Below are positions 6,685 to 11,752 of a stretch of 11,752 bases of DNA, one piece after another. The notes beneath the pieces are model-generated. The model was not told where the DNA came from and searched no databases. It was given only the letters and a program-made list of their open reading frames with translations. Each line of letters starts with the position of its first letter. Position 1 is the stretch's first letter. The position numbers and the translations under genes are program-made. This stretch comes from JANLTP01 sp031363055 (GTDB taxonomy: Bacteria > Pseudomonadota > Gammaproteobacteria > Burkholderiales > Burkholderiaceae_E), in contig JANLTP010000108.1 of NCBI GenBank assembly GCA_031363055.1, positions 1 to 11,752 on the forward strand. Direction: 5' to 3'.

Positions 6685-7679
6685 GCCAATTGGGCGATAT
6701 GTTGGCGGAAGTATTCGAGGGTGTGGCCGAGGCCATCGCGCAACGACAGGCGCGGTTGCCAGCCACTCAGGCTGCGCAACAGTTTGTCATCGGCATAATA
6801 ATCGCCGACATCAATGCGGCGGCGGGCCGCCGGGAATTCGCGCACGACATAGCGACCACCACCATTGGCCGCGATCAGCGCTTCGGCCAACTCAAGCAAA
6901 CTGACCGGCGGGCAGCCGCCAACGTTGTAGAAGCGACCGGCCATCGAGGGCTCGGCTGCGGCCAGAAATGCGTCGACAGCGTCATCGACATAGGTCAAAT
7001 CGCGCAGTTGTCCGCCGCCCCAGACTTCGAACGGATGGCCGCGAATAATGCTGCTGATCCAGATGCCCAGAAAGTTCTGCTTGGCGTCACAAACACGCAT
7101 CCGCGGACCGTAGGTGTTGGTCAGGCGCAAGGCGCAGGTGGCGAGGCCATGCACCCGGTTGTACAACAAGTGATACCCCTCGCCGGCCAGTTTGTTGAAA
7201 CCGTTGATATCGACCGGATTGACGCTGTGCGATTCATCGACCGGCAGAGTTTGTGCCACGCCGTAAATCTGGCGCGTACTGGCATAGACAATCATGGCCT
7301 CGGGCGCATGGGCGCGACAGGCTTCGAGCAGGTTAAGCTGCGCCGCCGCATTGATCGACAGATCGGTATGCGGATCGATCATCGAGCCCTGATGACTGGT
7401 CTGACCGGCCAAATTGAAGATCGTCTGCTGATCGCGCACGACGGCCGGCAGTACAGCGGCATCGCGCAGGTCGAGCAGATCAACCCGCACTCGCGAGGAC
7501 ATGTCGCCCAGATTCGCGAGATCGCCGCCATGCCCCGGCAGCAGGTTGTCAATGACCCGAACATGTGCACCGAGCGCAACCAATCGACGGACGAGGTTCG
7601 AACCAATGAAGCCGAGGCCGCCGGTTACCAGAACGTTGCGATTGCGCCAATCAAGAGCATTAAATGCTGAATTCACCAT
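6681..7679 (-). CDS. Extended SDR NAD-dependent nucleotide-sugar epimerase/dehydratase
   Basis: A 332-residue protein from ATG 7677-7679. The Rossmann NAD site is VLVTGGLGFIGSN (16-28) with the acidic Asp in RVIDN that favours NAD. Later motifs include NLAGQTSH, IVYASTRQIYG (Ser134), LRLTNTYGPRM, DLTYVDDAVDAFL and a C-terminal GWQPRLSLRDGL, all typical of UDP-glucose 4-epimerase-like enzymes. In the expected YxxxK active-site motif the sequence reads NGFNK: Lys163 is kept but Tyr is replaced by Asn159. I recall relatives with the same D-x-NG-x-NK-x-AGE pattern, so this may mark a subfamily, not an inactive enzyme. An in-frame TTG at 7721 would add 14 unconvincing residues. No good ribosome site is seen. 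It probably prepares the sugar nucleotide for the aminotransferase that follows; the substrate is unknown. Confidence 0.9.
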   Translation of the reverse strand: MVNSAFNALDWRNRNVLVTGGLGFIGSNLVRRLVALGAHVRVIDNLLPGHGGDLANLGDMSSRVRVDLLDLRDAAVLPAVVRDQQTIFNLAGQTSHQGSMIDPHTDLSINAAAQLNLLEACRAHAPEAMIVYASTRQIYGVAQTLPVDESHSVNPVDINGFNKLAGEGYHLLYNRVHGLATCALRLTNTYGPRMRVCDAKQNFLGIWISSIIRGHPFEVWGGGQLRDLTYVDDAVDAFLAAAEPSMAGRFYNVGGCPPVSLLELAEALIAANGGGRYVVREFPAARRRIDVGDYYADDKLLRSLSGWQPRLSLRDGLGHTLEYFRQHIAQLA

Positions 7680-7760
7680 GGATGCGTAGTTTAGCCGCAA
7701 CGCGAAATCGGCAAGTGTCAAGAATTGCTAACAATGTGAAATTTAAGCTCGCCAGAACAT

Positions 7761-7820
7761 GAAGTGTTGAATCGGAATAAGGTGCGTTGAATCGAATCAA
7801 GGTGCGTTGAATCGAACCAC
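7761..7820. repeat. 20-bp tandem repeat at the 3' end of the GT-C gene
   Basis: Three units in tandem: gaagtgttgaatcggaataa (7761-7780), ggtgcgttgaatcgaatcaa (7781-7800) and ggtgcgttgaatcgaaccac (7801-7820). The stop codon of the GT-C gene (7797-7799) lies in the middle unit, so one full unit codes for the final residues and the others lie in the spacer before the SDR gene. Confidence 0.85.
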
Positions 7821-9350
7821 GCGAGTTGCTTGCACCTGCCCGGCACCCTTGATGACATCGGTCGTTCGCAACCATCCGGTCGTGCGCTGCAAAAGCGCGA
7901 CGAGATCGGCGCGCTGCTGCTCGCCATCGGTCAAGATCCAGTCGCCTGCGGCCGGCATGATGGCCACCGCCGGCAATTCGACCGACGACAAATGGTTACA
8001 GACGATATCGAGCCGCTGACGGCTGCGAAAGCGCTGTTCGCGACCGAGCTCGAGCCGCGCTCTGGGCATGGTCCGCAACAAGCCTTCAGCGTAATGGTCG
8101 AGCACGCAGGCGACTTCAGGGTCGATGACGAGGATACGATCACCCGGGCGGGCCCGCTCCGCAATCATGAGGATACTGTTACGCCAGGGCCGTTGTTCGG
8201 CACGACCGCCGACGTAGGCCAGATTGGTGCTGAAAAACACGCCCAGCAGTGCCGCTGCTACAGGCCAGCGCCAGGGATTGCGCCAATCGACCGTCACGAT
8301 CGCGCAACCGAGCAGGATTGCCATGGGCACCCACAGCCAGAGGGCGGTACGAGTCAACAGCACTGATTGAACGAGACCGGCCAGCACCAGCAGCAGGGCG
8401 CCGGCAAGTCCCATCACACCACCGATCGCCGTCACGTCCGCGCGCTTTCGCAGGCGCCAGGCACCGCTCGCCAGAACCGCAAACACCAGCCCGGCCAATG
8501 GGGCCGAGTACGGATAACTCCAGGGCAATGTACCCAGCGCCCATTGCCTGACCACCTGCGACAGCACGCGCAGATCCAGCGACGAGGGAATCCAGGCAAG
8601 GCCGGCCCGATTGGTCGCCAGCACCTGCGCCGCGGCCAGTATTTGCGGCAGACACAGTAAAGCCGTCAGCGCGGCGGTGGCGGCCCAAGTCAACCAGTAG
8701 GGGCGCCCGGCGCGCATGGCCCAACCAAAGTACAAACCGGCGACCGCCAATGCACCGATAAACGCCATCGACGTGGTGTGGGTATAAAAAGCCGCCACGG
8801 CAGCCAGCACCATCGGCAAGATGCGCCACAGAAAATCGTTGCGGCGCCAGTGACCAGCCGACCACGCGCGGGTGGCGCTCACAAAGGCCGACAGGGCCAT
8901 GGCGATCCAGCACTGTTGCAACGCGTACGGGCGGATTTCAAGCGAGAACTCCAGGCCGAGCGCTGGCAGCAACCAAGCCACGGCGGCCATCGCACCGGCC
9001 AGCGGCCCGGACAGCCTGCGCGCCGCTCGATAAACAAAATAGGCCGCCACGCCCGACAGCAACAACGAGAACAGGCGGCTGGACGCCTCTGAATCGCTGG
9101 TCAGACGAATCCAGCCCCACAGCGCGGTGTAGTAGAGCGGCGGGCTCGATTCGAGCCGCCAGCCTTCGCCCCACAGTTGCGCGAGCGACAAGCGGGCGTG
9201 ATAAAGCGAGAACGCTTCGTCAATCCAGAGCGCCGGCAGGTTGACGAGTGGCAGGCGCACTATCAGCAGCGCAAACGCGGCCGCGATCAAACCCGTAAAC
9301 AGGTAGGCGGATCGGCGCGGCACGAGCACGTTCGATGGTTCTGAAGGCAT
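7797..9350 (-). CDS. GT-C family (GT39/PMT_2, ArnT-like) membrane glycosyltransferase
   Basis: About 517 residues, mostly hydrophobic, with roughly ten or more membrane segments followed by a soluble C-terminal part from about residue 395. Helix 1 (about 15-32) leads into the first periplasmic loop, which carries LWIDEAFSLYHAR with Asp44-Glu45, the acidic pair expected to be catalytic in GT-C enzymes, and SSPPLYYTALWGW at 68-80, as in PMT_2 proteins. Such enzymes take a sugar from a polyprenyl-phosphate carrier in the periplasm and pass it to lipid A, protein or another glycan. It is upstream of the SDR and aminotransferase genes on the same strand (117 bp gap), fitting the last step of a lipid-linked sugar pathway. 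The start at ATG 9350 is preferred over TTG 9374; neither has a clear ribosome site. The acceptor is unknown. The last codons lie in a 20-bp repeat. Confidence 0.88.
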   Translation of the reverse strand: MPSEPSNVLVPRRSAYLFTGLIAAAFALLIVRLPLVNLPALWIDEAFSLYHARLSLAQLWGEGWRLESSPPLYYTALWGWIRLTSDSEASSRLFSLLLSGVAAYFVYRAARRLSGPLAGAMAAVAWLLPALGLEFSLEIRPYALQQCWIAMALSAFVSATRAWSAGHWRRNDFLWRILPMVLAAVAAFYTHTTSMAFIGALAVAGLYFGWAMRAGRPYWLTWAATAALTALLCLPQILAAAQVLATNRAGLAWIPSSLDLRVLSQVVRQWALGTLPWSYPYSAPLAGLVFAVLASGAWRLRKRADVTAIGGVMGLAGALLLVLAGLVQSVLLTRTALWLWVPMAILLGCAIVTVDWRNPWRWPVAAALLGVFFSTNLAYVGGRAEQRPWRNSILMIAERARPGDRILVIDPEVACVLDHYAEGLLRTMPRARLELGREQRFRSRQRLDIVCNHLSSVELPAVAIMPAAGDWILTDGEQQRADLVALLQRTTGWLRTTDVIKGAGQVQATRVVRFNAP

Positions 9351-9440
9351 TGGCCGGGTTGGTTGAGACTTCAACGAATTTGCACAGCCGCAGCTACCGC
9401 AGGTTGCGGCGGAGCTTTTGGTCGCGATAGAGCTTTTAAA

Positions 9441-9516
9441 TGGTGCCGGCTACAAGAATCGAACTCGTGACCTTCGGTTTACAAAACCGCTGCTCTACCA
9501 ACTGAGCTAAGCCGGC
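9441..9516 (-). tRNA. tRNA-Thr (anticodon UGU)
   Basis: A 76-nt minus-strand sequence folds as a full cloverleaf: acceptor GCCGGCT/AGCCGGC, D arm GCTC-AGTTGGTA-GAGC, anticodon loop TTTGTAA with anticodon TGT, a 5-nt variable loop, T arm with TTCGATT loop, discriminator A and an encoded CCA. One G-A mismatch closes the anticodon stem at 27-43. It lies 37 bp after sspB and 90 bp before the GT-C gene, so it could be processed from sspB read-through; no promoter of its own is obvious. Confidence 0.97.
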
Positions 9517-9524
9517 ATATGAAT

Positions 9525-9542
9525 TTCCGGGTGGAGCCGGAA
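9525..9542 (-). other. Hairpin between sspB and tRNA-Thr
   Basis: ttccgg-gtggag-ccggaa forms a perfect 6-bp stem with a 6-nt loop, 11 nt after the sspB stop. There is no U-tract in either direction, so it may be a weak terminator or a processing hairpin for the tRNA, not a standard intrinsic terminator. Confidence 0.4.
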
Positions 9543-9553
9543 GGGGTTGAAAT

Positions 9554-10417
9554 TTACTTGATTCTGGTCAGTTTGGCACGTCCTCGCGAACCATTGCGAC
9601 CGCCGGTTCGTTGCCCCGGGCCAGACGGCTCGTTGGTCGGGTCGGGTGTGTCGTCTTCTGTCGACACGGCGTTGCCGTCGGCGGCGGGAACAATGCTCGC
9701 TTTATCTTTGGTCGGTACCGTCAATTTGGCAGGTACCGTCAATTCCGGATTGATTTCACTGACCCGCTTCGGCACCGACTTCGGTCGCGGCGCGGGCAGG
9801 CTGGAGATGGACGCCGTTTTCTGGACCGAACCCGGAGTCGGGCTGGCGCCTGGGCTGGAAACAGGACTGGAAATTGAACCGGAAATCGGACCAGAGACGG
9901 GACCAGAGACCGGACCAGAGACGGGACCGGAAACTGCTCTGGCGCCTGGTTTGGCCATGGCACTCACGGACGGTGAATGCCCGAGAATCGGCGAAACGCG
10001 CGGGTCACTTTTCGACGCAAGCGAAGGCGAAGGCGAACGCAAAGGCGAATGCGCCGACTCGGGATCATCAGCGGAAGCGGGCTCGCTGAACACTTCGGCC
10101 AGCGGCTTGGGTACTTCAAAGGCCATGCCGTGGCCATTCTCGCGTGCATAGATCGCGGTGATGTTTTCGACCGGAATCGACAGCTCGCGCACGACACCAC
10201 TAAAGCGCGCATGGAAATGCACGAGGTCGTTACCGAGGGTCAGGTTGTTGGTCGCGCTGACCGACAAGTTCAGAACAATTTCACCGGCGCGGACGTGCTC
10301 GCGCGGCACCACCGTACGCTCGTCTACCGACACCGCAATGAACGGCGTGAACCCGTTATCGTTACACCATTCGTAGATCGCCCTGATCATGTAAGGACGT
10401 GTTGAACTGGCGGTCAT
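9554..10417 (-). CDS. sspB: Stringent starvation protein B, ClpXP specificity adaptor, with enlarged linker
   Basis: A 287-residue protein. Residues 1-105 are the SspB substrate-binding domain (RPYMIRAIYEWCNDNGFTPF, NLTLGNDLVHFHARFSG, AIYARENGHGMAFEVP), which captures ssrA-tagged peptides. The last residues, SRGRAKLTRIK, resemble the XB tail by which SspB docks on the ClpX zinc-binding domain. Between them lies a Ser/Pro/Val-rich linker of about 170 residues with a tandem VSGP repeat at about 162-189; the E. coli protein is about 165 residues in all, so the linker is greatly enlarged. The start at 10417 is fixed by AAGGAG at 10423-10428; the in-frame ATG at 10438 lies upstream of that site. 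It follows sspA after a 103-bp spacer holding a 9-bp repeat, as part of the common petC-sspA-sspB order. Confidence 0.95.
   Translation of the reverse strand: MTASSTRPYMIRAIYEWCNDNGFTPFIAVSVDERTVVPREHVRAGEIVLNLSVSATNNLTLGNDLVHFHARFSGVVRELSIPVENITAIYARENGHGMAFEVPKPLAEVFSEPASADDPESAHSPLRSPSPSLASKSDPRVSPILGHSPSVSAMAKPGARAVSGPVSGPVSGPVSGPISGSISSPVSSPGASPTPGSVQKTASISSLPAPRPKSVPKRVSEINPELTVPAKLTVPTKDKASIVPAADGNAVSTEDDTPDPTNEPSGPGQRTGGRNGSRGRAKLTRIK
9714..9749. repeat. 18-bp direct repeat in sspB
   Basis: ggtaccgtcaatttggca (9714-9731) is followed at once by ggtaccgtcaattccgga (9732-9749), encoding the doubled LTVPAK-LTVPTK near the end of the SspB linker. Confidence 0.7.
9852..9935. repeat. 12-bp tandem repeat in the sspB linker, seven units
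   Basis: Units of the form ggaccagagacg recur with a strict 12-bp period from 9852 to 9935; the three at 9888-9899, 9900-9911 and 9912-9923 differ by one base. On the minus strand they encode SGPV-SGPV-SGPV-SGPI-SGSI-SSPV-SSPG type repeats. Confidence 0.85.
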
Positions 10418-10422
10418 TTTCA

Positions 10423-10428
10423 CTCCTT
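10423..10428 (-). promoter_or_regulatory. Ribosome binding site of sspB
   Basis: AAGGAG on the minus strand, 5 nt before ATG 10417. It decides the start against ATG 10438. Confidence 0.8.
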
Positions 10429-10459
10429 CAAGGCTCATGCATTACTGGGTTGCGAACAG

Positions 10460-10504
10460 AGCGGCATCAGCGAAATCGCCGGGATCAGCGGCATCGGCAG
10501 CATC
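10460..10504. repeat. 9-bp degenerate tandem repeat in the sspA-sspB spacer
   Basis: Five units of nine bases, each ending in atc (agcggcatc, agcgaaatc, gccgggatc, agcggcatc, ggcagcatc), fill most of the spacer. The flanking gagcgg/ccgctc (minus strand) could pair around the array. Confidence 0.6.
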
Positions 10505-10520
10505 GGCAGAGCATCCGCTC

Positions 10521-11135
10521 TTAGCGACGCATGACCTTTTCCGACGGCGTCAAAGCTTCGATGTAGGCCGGTCGCGAGAAAATGCGTTCAGCATAGCGAA
10601 GTAACGGTGCCGTCGTTTTGGGCATTTCAATGCCGTAGTGATCGAGGCGCCACAGTAACGGCGCAATCGCCACGTCGAGCATCGAGAAGTCCTCGCCCAG
10701 CATGTACTTGTTCTTCATGAAGATCGGTGTGAGCTGAGTCAGACGATCCCGAATCTGCAGGCGCGCTTTCTCCATCATGCGACCGGTGTCCTTGTTGTGA
10801 TCGCGGCGCTCAAGCATTTGCACATGGACAAATAACTCGCGCTCAAAATTGAACAGGAACAGGCGCGCGCGCGCGCGCATCACCGGGTCAGCGGGCATCA
10901 GTTGCGGATGCGGAAAACGCTCGTCAATATATTCATTGATGATGTTCGATTCATACAGAATCAGATCACGCTCGACCAGGATCGGTACCTGGCCATAGGG
11001 GTTCATGATCGAGATATCTTCCGGCTTGTTGTACAAGTCGACATCTCGAATTTCAAAGTCCATGCCCTTTTCGAACAACACAAAACGGCAGCGCTGGCTG
11101 AACGGACAGGTGGTGCCTGAGTACAGGACCATCAT
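10521..11135 (-). CDS. sspA: Stringent starvation protein A, RNA polymerase-associated GST-fold protein
   Basis: A 204-residue protein with a thioredoxin-like N-terminal GST domain (VLYSGTTCPFSQRCRFVLFEKGMDFE, NPYGQVPILVERDLILYESNIINEYIDERFPHPQLMP) and an all-helical C-terminal domain (KYMLGEDFSMLDVAIAPLLWRLDHYGIEMP, IFSRPAYIEALTPSEKVMRR). SspA binds RNA polymerase and redirects transcription during starvation and acid stress; it is not a glutathione transferase. The sequence is very close to betaproteobacterial SspA as I recall it. The first of two adjacent ATGs (11135) is taken because GGGAG at 11145-11149 is 9 nt before it. The gene lies between petC and sspB; a 17-bp direct repeat with CTAG-centred palindromes lies upstream and could be its control site. 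A run of alternating CG codes for MRARARL in the middle. Confidence 0.97.
   Translation of the reverse strand: MMVLYSGTTCPFSQRCRFVLFEKGMDFEIRDVDLYNKPEDISIMNPYGQVPILVERDLILYESNIINEYIDERFPHPQLMPADPVMRARARLFLFNFERELFVHVQMLERRDHNKDTGRMMEKARLQIRDRLTQLTPIFMKNKYMLGEDFSMLDVAIAPLLWRLDHYGIEMPKTTAPLLRYAERIFSRPAYIEALTPSEKVMRR
10863..10878. repeat. Alternating (GC)8 run inside sspA
   Basis: Sixteen alternating G and C bases encode the RARAR stretch in the helical domain. Such runs can slip during replication and can form left-handed DNA. Confidence 0.8.
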
Positions 11136-11160
11136 GGTAATAATCTCCCGAAAACTTGCG

Positions 11161-11194
11161 GTAAGTGTTCTAGTACAGTAAGTGCTCTAGTACA
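11161..11194. promoter_or_regulatory. 17-bp direct repeat upstream of sspA, possible operator pair
   Basis: gtaagtgttctagtaca (11161-11177) and gtaagtgctctagtaca (11178-11194) differ at one base. Each ends in a near-palindrome centred on CTAG (TGTTCTAGTACA at 11166-11177, TGCTCTAGTACA at 11183-11194), spaced 17 bp apart in the petC-sspA spacer. CTAG is usually rare in GC-rich proteobacteria. Two tandem near-palindromes before a gene suggest a regulator site, but no known factor is recognised, and recent duplication is the alternative. Confidence 0.4.
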
Positions 11195-11198
11195 TTTT

Positions 11199-11214
11199 GT
11201 GCAGAAAAATGCAC
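11199..11214 (-). other. Short hairpin at the petC stop codon
   Basis: gtgca-gaaaaa-tgcac forms a 5-bp stem with a 6-nt loop, overlapping the last base of the petC stop. With no U-tract after it on the minus strand it is unlikely to terminate fully; it may mark partial termination or mRNA stability between petC and sspA. Confidence 0.3.
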
Positions 11215-11752
11215 TACTTGACGTCTTTCCAGAACACCCGATTCAGGTTCCAGGTAAACACACAGAGCAGACCCAGGAACAGCAACACCCAGACACCCAT
11301 GCGGGTCCGGGTCTTGGCTGAGGGATCGGCCACGTAGGTCAAAAACGCCACCAGATCGGCGATGGTGTCATCGTATTGGGCTTGCGAAATGGCTCCTCCC
11401 TCGGCCTTGCCCAGGGTCAACGTGCTGCTTTCGTGGCCGCCGGCCAAGGCCAGCTTTTCGGTTTGCTCGCTACGATTGCCGGCGGTATCAAACTTGACCG
11501 TGGTTTTGGCGAATCCGGTGACATCGCCCTTGTCGTTCTTGCTGGCGTGAACCTCTTCAAGCGTGGCGCCGCGCGTACCTTGCAGCTCCCACAACGCATG
11601 TGGCATACCGACGTTCACGAACACCGCATTGTTCCAACCGGTCGCACGAGTGTTGTCTCGGTAATAGCTGCGCAGATAGGTGTACAACCAGTCCGAGCCG
11701 CTACCGTCGTGTGACGAACGGGAGCGCGCAGTCACCGACAGGTCGGGCGGCA
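11214..11752 (-). CDS. petC: Ubiquinol-cytochrome c reductase, cytochrome c1 subunit (5' end outside window)
   Basis: The open frame runs off the right edge; about 178 C-terminal residues are seen. They begin PPDLSVTARSR, continue DWLYTYLRSYYRD and hold VNVGMPHALWELQG, where the Met is the expected axial ligand of heme c. The CxxCH heme-attachment motif lies in the missing N-terminal part. Near the end, DDTIADLVAFLTYVADPSAKTRTRMGVWVLLFLGLLCVFTWNLNRVFWKDVK is the helix preceding the membrane and the single C-terminal anchor of cytochrome c1. In the bc1 complex the protein carries electrons from the Rieske centre to cytochrome c on the periplasmic side. The stop TAG at 11214-11216 lies 78 bp before sspA. 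petA and petB are expected beyond the window. Confidence 0.97.
   Translation of the reverse strand, partial: PPDLSVTARSRSSHDGSGSDWLYTYLRSYYRDNTRATGWNNAVFVNVGMPHALWELQGTRGATLEEVHASKNDKGDVTGFAKTTVKFDTAGNRSEQTEKLALAGGHESSTLTLGKAEGGAISQAQYDDTIADLVAFLTYVADPSAKTRTRMGVWVLLFLGLLCVFTWNLNRVFWKDVK

Noticed and set aside
6576..7670. Plus-strand open frame of 364 codons
   Set aside because: It is the antisense of the SDR gene, whose NAD-binding and other motifs are unmistakable.
7694..7721. TTGACA at 7716-7721 (minus strand) as the -35 box of an SDR promoter
   Set aside because: The only -10-like hexamer downstream, TAAACT, is 22 bp away, too far for a normal promoter.
9392..9419. Hairpin followed by TTTT on the plus strand as a terminator
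   Set aside because: No plus-strand gene lies upstream of it, and on the minus strand, where the tRNA is read, there is no U-tract after the stem.
9852..9935. Regular repeats as a CRISPR array
   Set aside because: The units are 12 bp, contiguous with no spacers, and code for a protein linker.
9519..10151. Plus-strand open frame of 210 codons with GPETGPET repeats
   Set aside because: It is the antisense reading of the sspB linker repeats.

Overview
The window most likely comes from a GC-rich betaproteobacterium, probably near Burkholderiales. This rests on the minus-strand order cytochrome c1 (petC) - sspA - sspB at the right end and on the strongly betaproteobacterial look of the SspA and SspB sequences. 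The taxon is inferred from recalled families, not from a database search.

Layout. (1) 1-404, minus: the 5' part of a lipoprotein gene running off the left edge. (2) 564-2855, plus: an XPD/DinG-type iron-sulfur helicase fused to an N-terminal PD-(D/E)XK nuclease-like domain. Its stop codon overlaps that of a convergent small NIPSNAP-family gene (2852-3172, minus). (3) 3331-5512, plus: a tightly coupled three-gene operon (SAM methyltransferase, ArnC/GtrB-like GT2 glycosyltransferase, ArnE-like SMR transporter) with ATGA overlaps at both junctions. (4) 5524-9350, minus: a DegT/ArnB-like aminotransferase, an extended SDR epimerase/dehydratase and a GT-C ArnT-like membrane glycosyltransferase, converging on the plus operon. 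(5) 9441-9516: tRNA-Thr(UGU). (6) 9554-11752, minus: sspB, sspA and the 3' end of petC.

The central six genes look like one split pathway. A nucleotide sugar would be remodelled by the SDR and aminated by the DegT enzyme, loaded onto undecaprenyl phosphate by the GT2 enzyme, moved across the inner membrane by the SMR protein, and transferred to a periplasmic acceptor such as lipid A or another glycan by the GT-C enzyme. The methyltransferase would modify the sugar or the carrier-linked intermediate. This resembles the arn (aminoarabinose) logic, but no ArnA- or ArnD-type gene is present and a methyltransferase is added, so the sugar is probably not canonical Ara4N. The SDR also has Asn where the catalytic Tyr normally sits.

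A second theme is an unusual density of short tandem repeats (units of 9 to 20 bp) in linkers, at 3' ends of genes and in spacers: in the lipoprotein, methyltransferase, GT2 tail, both 3' ends of the convergent operons, the GT-C 3' end, the sspB linker, the sspA-sspB spacer and the petC-sspA spacer. The SspB protein is enlarged to 287 residues by a repeat-rich linker while keeping a ClpX-binding-like tail.
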